Part shown: positions 45,587 to 54,810 of the stretch, in pieces
Layout: each line of letters starts with the position of its first letter
Numbering within the stretch: the first letter of the stretch is position 1
Assembly: GCF_032397745.1 (NCBI RefSeq)
Contig: NZ_CP135921.1
Location: 6,498,501 to 6,562,500 of the forward strand
Reading direction: 5' to 3'
From: Bradyrhizobium prioriisuperbiae
Lineage (GTDB): Bacteria > Pseudomonadota > Alphaproteobacteria > Rhizobiales > Xanthobacteraceae
DNA length: 64,000 nt
Translations under genes and position numbers: made by a program
The notes under the pieces: generated by a model
What the model was told of the DNA's origin: nothing
Database searches by the model: none
Seen by the model: the letters and a program-made list of their open reading frames with translations, nothing else

Positions 45587-46290
45587 ATGAAAACTCTCGG
45601 CGGCGGAGCGCGCGTCTGTCAGCCGGCGCAATGCGCGCGGCGGGGTACCGCGACGGTCCACCTGATTCGGGGGTGAGGGGAAGGCCAAAAGGCAACCCGA
45701 GGCGCTCTGCCGACCACGAGCGAGACGCAGGCTGGCGCGCGAACACGTCGCGTCGTCCTGGCGCAGTCGTTGCGTGGGGGTTCGGCAGCACAGTCTGGCG
45801 CATCAAGCGTCGGCCCGTTCTATACAGTGCGGCAGGGGAGCCGCGGTAATCATCGCTGGCGGGCCAGCGCGGCGCGGGTGCGCTCGCCGGTTGATTGCAA
45901 ATCGCCGCCTTGCGGCCGCGATAACCGATTGCGACATGCGAACCCAAAGTCCTGGAGGAGGTTATTCACCTGGACCGGGTGGCCACTCGGGCTTGAAACC
46001 GCAGCTTCCGCCGGTCGCGCACTGCGCTGGCCGTGGAGGGCTTCGGAAAGGCACGCAAGACCCGCGAACAAACTCTCATTCGAAGGACCGGCGCTGCACC
46101 GGGAGGCTAACGCGACACAACCGGTAGTTTATGCCGTCAGCCCAAGATACATACGTTGATTGGGGGGCCGTGGCAAGGGAAGCGTCTCCGGCCTGCAACA
46201 CTCGACCTGAATCGATTTCGCGATCTTAAGGCCTGATTAACCCTGTGGTTTTAATCGGGTAGTAAGGTCAGCACGGAGGCTCGGGATTCG
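45587..46290. other. Divergent region between rne and amiC, including the long rne leader
   Basis: 704 bases with no supported gene. A long rne leader is expected, since RNase E in other bacteria autoregulates through its 5' untranslated RNA; no enterobacterial rne5 structure is recognisable here. Near amiC there is an inverted repeat GATTAACC / GGTTTTAATC around 46236-46257, 34 bases before the TTG start, which could overlap the promoter. A GGAGG at 46275-46279 serves amiC. Confidence 0.4.
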
Positions 46291-47607
46291 TTGGCTAGCC
46301 GCGCAAACCAGCGTGTTTTGCTTCGGGTCGCACTTGTGTGCGCCGCAGCATTGCTGTGTCTCGGAGGAACTGCCGGGCAGGCCGTTGAAAGTCAGTCGGT
46401 GCAGCCGGTGGTTGCGGCCATTTTTCCAGTCGCGTCCGACGTGCGTATCGCCGGGGACGACAAACAAACCCGTTTTGTCCTGGATCTCGACCGTAAGATC
46501 GACGTGCGGGCCTTTACGTTGGCCGATCCCTACCGTGTGATTCTGGACGTTCCCCAGGTCAATTTTCAGCTTCCGGCGGGAGTTGGCCAAGCGGGCCGCG
46601 GCCTGATCAAGGCGTTCCGTTATGGACTTGTCATGCCGGGCGGCTCGCGCATCGTGTTCGACCTGACAGGACCGGCAAAAATCGAAAAGGCCTACGTGCT
46701 CGACGCTGCCAATGGACAGCCGTCGCGCCTGGTCGTGGAACTGGCAACCGTCGATAAGGCGACGTTCAAGCAAGCCATGGTGGTCCAAGCCTTGGTGGTC
46801 GACGGCAAAACCCAGCTGCGCCCGTCGGTCGACGAGCAGGCCAAGACGACCGTCGTTGCAGACGCGGCCGGAGCTCCGAAGGGACCCGGCGGACCCGATT
46901 TGCGGCCGGTGATCGTCATCGATCCCGGGCATGGCGGTATCGACAACGGCACCGTGGCAGCCAGCGGCGAAGCCGAGAAAACGCTGGTGCTCGACTTTGC
47001 GAAGGCGCTGCGCGAGCACATCGAAAAAGGCGGTAAATACCGGGTGGTGATGACCCGCAGCGACGATACCTTCATCCCGCTCGGGGAACGGGTGCGGATC
47101 GCCCGCAATCAGAAGGCCGCGCTATTCGTCTCGATTCATGCCGACGCGCTGCCCCGCGGCGAGGGCGATGCGCAGGGCGCGACCGTCTATACGCTGTCCG
47201 ACAAGGCGTCGGACGCCGAGGCGGAACGGCTGGCGGAATCCGAAAACAGGGCCGATGCCATCGGTGGCGTCAATCTCACCGAAGAGCCGACCGATGTCGC
47301 TGACATCCTGATCGACCTTGCCCAGCGCGAGACCCGGACCTTCTCCAATCGGTTCGCCCGGCTGGTGGTGAACGAATTGAAAAATGTCGCGCGCCTGCAC
47401 AAGCATCCGCTGAAATCAGCGGGCTTCAAGGTGCTGAAGGCGCCCGACGTGCCTTCGGTGCTGGTCGAGCTCGGTTACGTGTCCAACAAGGACGACCTGC
47501 AGCAGCTGGTGTCGGAAAACTGGCGGACCCGGACAGTCGGTTCCATCGGACAGGCCGTCGAGGCGTTCTTCGGCAAACGGGTGGTTTCCGCAGGCTCGGA
47601 ACACTGA
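46291..47607 (+). CDS. amiC: N-acetylmuramoyl-L-alanine amidase with AMIN domain
   Basis: 438 residues, TTG start with GGAGG about 11 bases upstream. Signal peptide LLRVALVCAAALLCLGG. The AMIN domain spans about 40-145 (FVLDLDRKIDVRAFTLADPY, GSRIVFDLTGPAKIEKA), targeting the septum. The Amidase_3 catalytic domain follows from about 205: VIVIDPGHGGIDNG (Zn His), Glu region, LFVSIHADALPRG (Zn His), and SVLVELGYVSNKDD with catalytic Glu. It cleaves stem peptides from glycan strands during daughter-cell separation. Next to ponA, a common cell-wall pairing. Confidence 0.93.
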   Translation: MASRANQRVLLRVALVCAAALLCLGGTAGQAVESQSVQPVVAAIFPVASDVRIAGDDKQTRFVLDLDRKIDVRAFTLADPYRVILDVPQVNFQLPAGVGQAGRGLIKAFRYGLVMPGGSRIVFDLTGPAKIEKAYVLDAANGQPSRLVVELATVDKATFKQAMVVQALVVDGKTQLRPSVDEQAKTTVVADAAGAPKGPGGPDLRPVIVIDPGHGGIDNGTVAASGEAEKTLVLDFAKALREHIEKGGKYRVVMTRSDDTFIPLGERVRIARNQKAALFVSIHADALPRGEGDAQGATVYTLSDKASDAEAERLAESENRADAIGGVNLTEEPTDVADILIDLAQRETRTFSNRFARLVVNELKNVARLHKHPLKSAGFKVLKAPDVPSVLVELGYVSNKDDLQQLVSENWRTRTVGSIGQAVEAFFGKRVVSAGSEH

Positions 47608-47736
47608 CGGATCAGTATTTATTTAGAGGCTGCGAGCCCTAGTTTGGCCACAGCCACCGCAGTATAAAAAATCGATATGCCGCCCCCGGAATCGGCCGGG
47701 ATTGCGCATGGATGGGCTTGGGGACGGAAAGAGCGA

Positions 47737-50226
47737 ATGCGGTTGCTGCTGCGGTTCATGGGGTTCCTGTTTGCAGCCGGAACAATCGTATTCCTGGTCG
47801 GCGTCGCTGCCGCAGCCGGGCTGATCTGGCATTACTCGAAAGACCTGCCGGACTATTCGCAGTTGCAGGACTATGAGCCGCCGGTGATGACCCGCGTGCA
47901 TGCGGCCGATGGATCGCTGCTCGCTGAGTATTCCAAGGAACGGCGGCTGTATCTGCCGATCCAGGCGATCCCCAAACCGGTGATCAACGCGTTCCTCGCC
48001 GCCGAAGACAAGAATTTCTATGAGCACGGCGGTATCGACTTCTCGGGCCTTGCGCGCGCGGCGCTGCTGTATGCCCAGAATTTCGGTTCGAACAAGCGCC
48101 CTCAGGGCGCCTCGACGATCACCCAGCAGGTCGCGAAAAATTTTCTTCTGACCAACGAGGTGTCGTTCACCCGCAAGATCAAGGAAGCGTTGCTGGCGAT
48201 GCGCATCGAGCGCGCCTATTCCAAGGACAAGATCCTCGAGCTTTATCTGAACGAGATCTTTCTCGGCCTCAACGCTTACGGCATCGCGGCAGCCTCGCTG
48301 GTGTACTTTGACAAATCGGTCAACGAACTGACCGTCTCGGAAGCCGCCTATCTCGCGGCGTTGCCGAAAGCGCCGTCGAATCTGCATCCGGTGCGCAACC
48401 GCGACCGCGCCATCGAGCGCCGCAACTATGTCATCGATCGTCTCTTGGAAAACGGCTGGATCAAGCAGGCTGAAGCCGACAAGGCCCGCAAGGACCCGCT
48501 GATCGTCACCAGCCGTTCCAATGCCGCACACATTTTCGCCGGCGAATATTTTGCCGAGGAAGTCCGGCGCGACATCTTCGAGCGCTACGGCGAAAAGAAG
48601 CTCTATGAGGGCGGCCTGTCGGTCCGCACCACACTGAACCCCAAGCTGCAGATTGCTGCGCGCAAGGCGCTGACTGATGGCCTCATTGCCTATGATGAGG
48701 CGCAGGGTTGGCGCGGCGCGACCAGCAAGCTCGACATCTCCGGCGACTGGGGTCCGAAGCTTGCCGATGTGAAAGCGCTCAACGACATTTCGCCGTGGCG
48801 GATGGCGGTGGTGCTGGAGACCAGCGACCAGTCGGCGCGGATCGGATTCCAGCCCGGGCGTGAACTCGGCGGGGCGGTGTTGAAGGAGCGGCAGACCGGC
48901 TTGATCAGCCTCGACGGAGTGAAGTGGGCGCGGCCGACGTCGGGGCCGACACGCGGCAAGACGCCGTCATCGATCTCCCAGGTGCTGTCGCCCGGGGACG
49001 TGATCTATGTCGATCCGCTGGTCGCCAAGGATGGCACCAAGGTCGAAGGCCAGTTCCGCCTGCGGCAGCTGCCGGAGATCTCCGGCGCGCTGGTGGCGAT
49101 GGATCCGCTGACGGGGCGCGTCCAGGCCATGGTCGGAGGCTTCTCGTTCGACCAGAGCCAGTTCAACCGTGCCACGCAGGCGTATCGCCAGCCGGGATCG
49201 TCTTTCAAGCCGCTGGTGTATTCGGCGGCGATGGACAACGGCTACACGCCGTCGACCGTAGTGATCGACGCGCCGATCGAGGTCGATCAGGGCGCCGGCA
49301 TCGGCATCTGGCGACCGGAGAACTATTCGACCGGCAAATACTACGGGCCGACCACACTGCGCCAGGCGCTGACCAAGTCGCTCAATACCGTGACCGTGCG
49401 GCTGGCGCAGGACGTCGGCATGCCGCTGATCGGCGAGTATGCCAAGCGCTTCGGCGTCTATGACGAACTGCCGAACTATCTGTCCTACGCGCTTGGCGCG
49501 GGCGAGACGACGGTGATGCGCATGGTCACCGCCTATTCGATGTTCGACAATGGCGGCAAGCGGATCAAGCCGACCTTGATTGATCGGATCCAGGATCGTT
49601 ACGGCCGCACCATCTTCCGGCATGATCAGCGGGAATGCCGCGGCTGCGACGCCGACACCTGGAAAAACCAGCCTGAGCCGACCCTGGTGGACCGGCGCGA
49701 GCAGGTGCTCGATCCCATGACCGCCTACCAGATCACCTCGATGATGGAGGGCGTGGTCCAGTACGGCACCGCGACCGTGGTGAAGGAGGTCGGCAAGCCG
49801 ATCGCGGGCAAGACGGGAACGACCAATGACGAGAAGGATGCCTGGTTCATCGGCTTCTCGCCGGACGTCGTGGTCGGCGTCTACATGGGCTACGACAAGC
49901 CGAAGCATCTCGGCCGGGGCGGCACCGGTGGCCATCTTGCGGCCCCGGTGGCAAAGGATTTCCTGAAGATGGCGCTTGCCGACAAGCCGGCGATTCCGTT
50001 CCGGGTTCCGGCCGGCATCAAGCTGATCCGGGTCGATCCGAAGAGCGGCACGCGGGTTAGCCCGGGGTCGGGCGGTCCCTCGATCCTTGAGGCCTTCAAG
50101 CCGGGCACGGCGCCGCCGGACAATTATTCGGTGATCGGCGTGGCCGATGCCGACGGGCGATCGATGCAGATGTCGCCTGATGCCGACCGCGCCATCATGC
50201 GGCCGGGCACCGGCGGGCTTTATTGA
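47737..50226 (+). CDS. ponA: Class A penicillin-binding protein 1A
   Basis: 829 residues from ATG 47737. A single membrane anchor (FMGFLFAAGTIVFLVGVAAA) comes first. The GT51 glycosyltransferase domain has catalytic Glu90 (AAEDKNFYEHGGIDFSG) and QGASTITQQVAKNF. An OB-like insert follows, then the transpeptidase with SxxK at Ser488-Lys491 (QPGSSFKP), SxN in TKSLNTV, and KTGT at 692-695. A pair of Cys (ECRGCD) lies in the transpeptidase region. Bifunctional polymerisation and cross-linking of peptidoglycan. Follows amiC by 129 bases; a complex palindrome lies just downstream. Confidence 0.96.
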   Translation: MRLLLRFMGFLFAAGTIVFLVGVAAAAGLIWHYSKDLPDYSQLQDYEPPVMTRVHAADGSLLAEYSKERRLYLPIQAIPKPVINAFLAAEDKNFYEHGGIDFSGLARAALLYAQNFGSNKRPQGASTITQQVAKNFLLTNEVSFTRKIKEALLAMRIERAYSKDKILELYLNEIFLGLNAYGIAAASLVYFDKSVNELTVSEAAYLAALPKAPSNLHPVRNRDRAIERRNYVIDRLLENGWIKQAEADKARKDPLIVTSRSNAAHIFAGEYFAEEVRRDIFERYGEKKLYEGGLSVRTTLNPKLQIAARKALTDGLIAYDEAQGWRGATSKLDISGDWGPKLADVKALNDISPWRMAVVLETSDQSARIGFQPGRELGGAVLKERQTGLISLDGVKWARPTSGPTRGKTPSSISQVLSPGDVIYVDPLVAKDGTKVEGQFRLRQLPEISGALVAMDPLTGRVQAMVGGFSFDQSQFNRATQAYRQPGSSFKPLVYSAAMDNGYTPSTVVIDAPIEVDQGAGIGIWRPENYSTGKYYGPTTLRQALTKSLNTVTVRLAQDVGMPLIGEYAKRFGVYDELPNYLSYALGAGETTVMRMVTAYSMFDNGGKRIKPTLIDRIQDRYGRTIFRHDQRECRGCDADTWKNQPEPTLVDRREQVLDPMTAYQITSMMEGVVQYGTATVVKEVGKPIAGKTGTTNDEKDAWFIGFSPDVVVGVYMGYDKPKHLGRGGTGGHLAAPVAKDFLKMALADKPAIPFRVPAGIKLIRVDPKSGTRVSPGSGGPSILEAFKPGTAPPDNYSVIGVADADGRSMQMSPDADRAIMRPGTGGLY

Positions 50227-50232
50227 CCCGGG

Positions 50233-50282
50233 ATTGCGTTCCCGGGAACGCAATTGCTTTCCCTGGAACGCAATTGCGTTCC
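50233..50282. repeat. Paired perfect palindromes downstream of ponA
   Basis: Two nested inverted repeats: 50233-50254 (22 bp, centred on CCCGGG) and 50265-50282 (18 bp, GGAACGCAATTGCGTTCC). Both are built from the same TTGCGTTCC / GGAACGCAA arms, so the arms can pair in alternative ways. The position 7 bases after the ponA stop and 92 before prfB suggests a transcript-end or stability element. No T-run follows. Confidence 0.7.
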
Positions 50283-50373
50283 GGGGGTGGAGCCGCTACA
50301 TCCCGGTTGTCATCATACCCAGCGAATCGACTTCGATACCGTCGAAGCCAATTAAGCGTTGCAAAGCAAAGTT

Positions 50374-51505
50374 ATGCGCCCTGAAATTGAAAGACTTGTC
50401 GAAGAGATCAAGCAGTCAGTCGGGCTGCTGAGGAGGCATCTTTGACGTCGATGCATCGACGGCCCGACTTGCGGAGCTGAACAAGCTCGCGGAATCTCCT
50501 GATCTCTGGAACGATCCCCAGAAAGCCCAGAAGCTGATGCAGGAGCGCACGGCGCTTGAGGATTCGCTCGGCGGCATCGGCAAGGTCACGCGTGAACTCG
50601 AGGATCAGGTCGGCATGATCGAACTCGGCGAGGCCGAGAACGATCAGAGCGTGGTGGTCGAGGCCGAATCTGCCCTTCAAGCCCTGAAAAAAGAGGTTGC
50701 GCGACGCGAGCTCGAAGCCCTGCTGTCGGGTGAGGCGGATGGCTTCGACAGCTATCTGGAAGTTCATGCTGGAGCAGGAGGAACCGAGAGCCAGGACTGG
50801 GCCAGCATGCTGTTGCGCATGTACACCCGCTGGGCCGAGCAGCATGGCTTCAAGGTCGAATATCTCGAAGAGACCGAGGGCGAAGAAGCCGGCATCAAAT
50901 CCGCGACCATCCAGATCTCGGGCCGCAATGCCTATGGCTGGCTGAAGACCGAGGGTGGGGTGCATCGTCTGGTGCGCATTTCGCCATTCGATTCCAACGC
51001 ACGGCGGCATACGTCGTTCTCGAGCGTCGCGGTGTTTCCGGTGGTCGACGATCGCATCCAGATCGACATCAAGGAATCCGACGTGCGCACCGACACCATG
51101 CGCTCCGGCGGTGCCGGCGGTCAGCACGTCAACAAGACGGAATCGGCCGTTCGTTTGACCCATATCCCGACCGGAGTTGCTGTGGTTTGTCAGGCCGGAC
51201 GTTCGCAGCACAAGAATCGCGCTCAGGCGTGGGACATGTTGCGGGCCCGGCTCTACGAAATCGAATTGAAGAAGCGGGAAGCCCAGGCGGTTGCCGATCA
51301 GGCCGCCAAGACCGATATCGGCTGGGGTCACCAGATCCGCTCTTACGTGCTGCAGCCCTATCAGATGGTGAAGGACCTGCGCACCGGCGTTCAGACGTCG
51401 GATACCCAGGGCGTGCTGAACGGCGAACTCGACGAGTTCATGGCGGCGACGCTGGCGCAGAAGGCGTTCGGAACGTCGCCCGGCGCGATCGAAGACGTCG
51501 ACTAA
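50374..51505 (+). CDS. prfB: Peptide chain release factor 2, with programmed +1 frameshift
   Basis: Begins ATG 50374 ([19 protein letters not shown]) and reaches an in-frame TGA at 50443-50445 after 23 codons. A +1 shift at CTTTGAC continues as [20 protein letters not shown] to the stop at 51505, about 376 residues in total. RF2 features: ISPFDS with the UGA/UAA-recognising SPF tripeptide and [15 protein letters not shown] with the catalytic GGQ. An SD-like AGGAGG lies just before the shift site. Low RF2 makes the ribosome pause at UGA and shift, so RF2 regulates its own synthesis. Confidence 0.96.
50440..50446 (+). promoter_or_regulatory. prfB: prfB programmed frameshift site CTTTGAC
   Basis: The canonical CUU UGA C element with AGGAGG spaced 3 bases upstream (50431-50436). 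The downstream open frame only makes RF2 if one base (T at 50443) is skipped. The arrangement matches the well-studied E. coli mechanism. Confidence 0.95.
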
Positions 51506-51597
51506 GCAGGCGGCCGCATGGCACGGCTTCCCGGAAAACGGGTGGCCGTGGTTGCCGGAGCGGTGATACGGCATCCTCGTTTTGTCGAGGACTGCAG

Positions 51598-52518
51598 GTG
51601 CCTGCGAATTCCACCATCGACGGCGGCACATGGGGCCGTCTTGGATTGCTGTCCGTGCTGTGGGGCGGCTCGTTCTTCTTCAACGGTGTTGCGGTCAGGG
51701 ATCTGCCGCCGCTGACGATTGTTTTCGTCAGGGTGGCACTCGCCGCCGTCTTGCTCTGGCCTGTCCTGGAATTCGCCGGACTGAAGCTCCCATCCAGCAT
51801 AGCCGGCTGGTGGCCGTTCATTGGAATGGGACTGCTCAACAACGTAATCCCGATGTCGTTGATCGTCACCGGGCAGACGGAGATCGCAGCGGGCATGGCC
51901 TCGGTGCTCAATGCGACGACGCCGATCTTTAGCGTCCTGGTACTGGCGGCGTCCGGGGATGAGCGACTGACCATGCCGCGGATCGCCGGCGTGATCTGCG
52001 GGTTTGCCGGCGTTGTTGTGTTGCGCGGCGCTATGTTTGCTGCGCCCGGTGAGACTGTCGGCATGACGCTGTGTGTGGTGGCGGCGCTGAGTTACGGGCT
52101 GGCTGGGCTGTGGGGACGGCGCAAGCTTGCCGGTGTGCCGCCGCTGGTCGCGGCTGCAGGGCAGTTGACCGCGTCTGGCGTGATGATGGCGGTGCTGGCC
52201 GCGGCCGTGGAGCATCCCTGGCAATTGCCCGTGCCGGGCATTGCGACGTGGCTGTCGTTGCTGGGACTTGCATCCTTGTCCACGGCGTTCGCCTATATCC
52301 TGTTCTTTCAGATCCTGGCGCGCTCGGGTGCGACCAACGTCATGCTGGTGACGCTATTGGTTCCGATCACGGCGATCCTGCTCGGATACCTGGTGCTCGG
52401 CGAGCGGCTCGGTGCGCGCGAGGTTCTGGGGGCGCTCATGATCGCCAGCGCGCTTTTGATCATGGATGGGCGGATCCTGCGCATGGTCCGGAGAGAGCGA
52501 CCGACGACAACGCCATGA
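51598..52518 (+). CDS. DMT-superfamily (EamA) exporter
   Basis: 306 residues from GTG 51598 with GAGG 7 bases upstream; the frame is open further back but only overlaps prfB. Ten membrane segments in two EamA repeats: LLSVLWGGSFFFNGVAVRDL opens the first and GMTLCVVAALSYGLAGLWGR the second. It ends with a basic cytoplasmic tail (RMVRRERPTTTP). It resembles the exporter at 21280 only in fold; conserved Gly/Pro positions differ. Substrate unknown. It converges on the carbamoyltransferase gene with a 25-base gap. Confidence 0.9.
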   Translation: MPANSTIDGGTWGRLGLLSVLWGGSFFFNGVAVRDLPPLTIVFVRVALAAVLLWPVLEFAGLKLPSSIAGWWPFIGMGLLNNVIPMSLIVTGQTEIAAGMASVLNATTPIFSVLVLAASGDERLTMPRIAGVICGFAGVVVLRGAMFAAPGETVGMTLCVVAALSYGLAGLWGRRKLAGVPPLVAAAGQLTASGVMMAVLAAAVEHPWQLPVPGIATWLSLLGLASLSTAFAYILFFQILARSGATNVMLVTLLVPITAILLGYLVLGERLGAREVLGALMIASALLIMDGRILRMVRRERPTTTP

Positions 52519-52543
52519 GCGCGCGATCGTTCGTGGCAGGGGG

Positions 52544-54673
52544 TTAAACCGACTGCGCCCCGACTGTCCGCTTGGCGCTCCAGGTCTCGAACCAGCCGGT
52601 GAAGCGGCCGCTGTCGCGGTCGCCGCCATGCCAGACCGCGAACACCTGGCCGTCGCTGCCGACCATCAGAACCACGTCGAGGCCCTTTGATTTGCGCAGG
52701 GTCTCGACGGCGTGCAGGGGCGTCTGCGCAATCGGCCCCGCCACATTGAACGACGTGTTGACCGAGACCTCGACGCCGATATGGCGTCCCAGCGCCTTCA
52801 GATAGGCATGGGTCAGGGGATCGTCGTCCTCGCGCACGATCTGCACGCGTCCGGTGCCGTCGGCATGAATGACCGCCGGAATTTTGTCCTGTGCATGCGG
52901 TTTCGCGCGCGCCGTCAGCACCATGTAATTGTAGGCGTTGTAGTCCGCGTCGGAGGCGCCATCGAGCAGGTCGAAATAGGCAAGCGCGGCCTCGCGCGTC
53001 GCCATCGGTGCCAGCGGGCGGATGGCCTCGCGGTATTTCACCCGTTCGTTCAGCCGCTCGCGGGTGCCGGCATCGCAGGGGTTGGCGAGGATGGAGCGGT
53101 GGCCCAGCGCGCGCGGTCCGGTTTCCGCCGCGCCTTGATAGAGCGCAATGACGCCGTTCTCCGCGACCATGTAAGCCATCAGATCGGCAATAGCTTCGCG
53201 TCCAGCTGTGGTGGAGATGTCGCCGATTTTTCGCGACGCGATTTCTGGTGCCGCGAGGGCCTGCGCGATGTCGTCCGAGGTCGGCGAGGGGCCACAGTAG
53301 AAGGCGTGGCTAATCGGAGCGCCGCGCGCGGCGCCGGCCATATGAGCAAAGTGCCATGCCGCGCCCATGGTGACGCCGGGATCGCCCGGTGTCGGCGGCA
53401 CCCACAGATGCAGGCGCGCGTCGCGGTTCTGTGCGTCGGCGAACCAGGCTTTGTCGAAATGCTCCAGCAGCCGCATGTTGCCGACCGCGTTGAGCGCCAC
53501 GCCGCCGGTCAGCACCAGCCTGTTGGCGCCGGTCCTGCGCAGCAGGTCGTCGACGATATGGATCATCGCGTCTTCGAACACCATCTGGGTGGCGGCGGCC
53601 TTGTCGAGACGGTACTGGGTGTCGGGACGGTGATGGATGTCCTCGACGCGCAACATGGCGTCGGGATTCCACAGCTCGTTCGGCTTCAGTGGAGGTCCGA
53701 GCAGATCGATCAGGGCCGGCGAGTAGGGCTCGACAAAGGGATCGCTGTGCCAGTGGGCGAGCGCGCGATTGAGCTTGATTTCGCCATTGGTGCCGAAATG
53801 AAGCACCTCGCGCAGCCGCTTGTAGTAGCGGTTGCTGTCACGGTTGGTGTCGCCCCAGGCGGCGGCGCCCATGTAGCGGCCTTCGCAGGAGAGCCAGGTC
53901 CAGCCCCCCTGGGTCGAGGAGATCACGCTGTAGAATGCGCCGAGCGAGTCGAACAGGCTGTCATTGGAGTAGAGCTGGCGCATCTCACCGGCCAGCGTCA
54001 CGTACAGCGAAATCGATCCACGATCGCCGGTGCCGTCGAGTACCGCGATCGCGACCGGCTCGTTGGTATCGTTGAACGGCGAGACGGCGAATGAATACCA
54101 GGCGTGGTTGTCGTGGTGCGACATCAGGATCAGCGGCACACGGCTGTCGCGCCCGAGCTGCCGCCCAACAATTTTGGGCGTCCGCGTCATGGTCTCGATC
54201 TGGCGCGGATCCATCGCAACCGTATTGGCCGGATGCAGCAGTTTGAAACTGCGCGGGGCTTCTTCCAGCACCGAGCGGATTCCCATGCCGATCAGCGCCG
54301 GATAATCCCAGGTGGTCAGCCAGGCTGCGATATCGTCGACGTCGCGGCCCAAACCGTGCAGCGTCGCCACCATGGCGTCGATGGACAGTCTTGGATACTC
54401 GGTGGAATGCTTGTGGCCGGAAAAGCGCTCCTCTTCGTTATTGACGATGAGGCGCGGGCCGCCGGCTTTGGTCACCTCAATTAGCGCCACGCCGGAATTG
54501 TGTGTGCCCGACGGGCCGATGCCGGCGAGATAAATGGTCTCGCCTCGCGCCAATCGTTCGCGAACATGGGCGATCCGCTGCTGCGCGAACGTGCTGTCCA
54601 GGCTGTGAAAGCCCAACGCTTTCAACAGCCGCGCGCTAAGCCAGCGAGCCGTTGAAAACCCCACGCTGCCCAA
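52544..54673 (-). CDS. NodU/CmcH-family carbamoyltransferase
   Basis: Up to 709 residues; the TTG at 54673 and a GTG at codon 4 are candidate starts. The N-terminal Kae1-like domain has GIGPSGTHNSGVALIE, NNEEERFSGHKHS, metal/substrate His in SHHDNHAWYSF (186/187/190) and LDGTGDRGSISLY. The C-terminal YrdC-like half has GGVALNAVGNMRL, TGPRALGHRSILANP, REAIRPLAPM and EVSVNTSFNVAGPI. Relatives carbamoylate Nod factors (NodU), antibiotics (CmcH, NovN) or other hydroxyl groups using carbamoyl phosphate. No nod genes or biosynthetic cluster are visible here, so the acceptor is unknown. Confidence 0.9.
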   Translation of the reverse strand: MGSVGFSTARWLSARLLKALGFHSLDSTFAQQRIAHVRERLARGETIYLAGIGPSGTHNSGVALIEVTKAGGPRLIVNNEEERFSGHKHSTEYPRLSIDAMVATLHGLGRDVDDIAAWLTTWDYPALIGMGIRSVLEEAPRSFKLLHPANTVAMDPRQIETMTRTPKIVGRQLGRDSRVPLILMSHHDNHAWYSFAVSPFNDTNEPVAIAVLDGTGDRGSISLYVTLAGEMRQLYSNDSLFDSLGAFYSVISSTQGGWTWLSCEGRYMGAAAWGDTNRDSNRYYKRLREVLHFGTNGEIKLNRALAHWHSDPFVEPYSPALIDLLGPPLKPNELWNPDAMLRVEDIHHRPDTQYRLDKAAATQMVFEDAMIHIVDDLLRRTGANRLVLTGGVALNAVGNMRLLEHFDKAWFADAQNRDARLHLWVPPTPGDPGVTMGAAWHFAHMAGAARGAPISHAFYCGPSPTSDDIAQALAAPEIASRKIGDISTTAGREAIADLMAYMVAENGVIALYQGAAETGPRALGHRSILANPCDAGTRERLNERVKYREAIRPLAPMATREAALAYFDLLDGASDADYNAYNYMVLTARAKPHAQDKIPAVIHADGTGRVQIVREDDDPLTHAYLKALGRHIGVEVSVNTSFNVAGPIAQTPLHAVETLRKSKGLDVVLMVGSDGQVFAVWHGGDRDSGRFTGWFETWSAKRTVGAQSV

Positions 54674-54810
54674 ACGGGGATACCGGGGACCGATGCGCGT
54701 CTCAGCCAGAACTCAACTCCAGGAAACCGGATTGCGGACCATTCGTTCGGGGCCGCAGAAAACACGTTTCGGGATGGCCGACAAGGATCGGACGAATGCT
54801 GGAACCGCGG

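Noticed and set aside
43088..45676. 862-codon open frame on the plus strand opposite rne
   Set aside because: Antisense shadow caused by GC-rich codon bias and the repetitive His/Asp and Arg codons of rne; the product is low-complexity with no family features.
45770..46159. 129- and 117-codon overlapping frames in the rne-amiC gap
   Set aside because: They overlap each other in different frames without ribosome sites or conserved motifs, so they are probably chance in the leader/promoter region.
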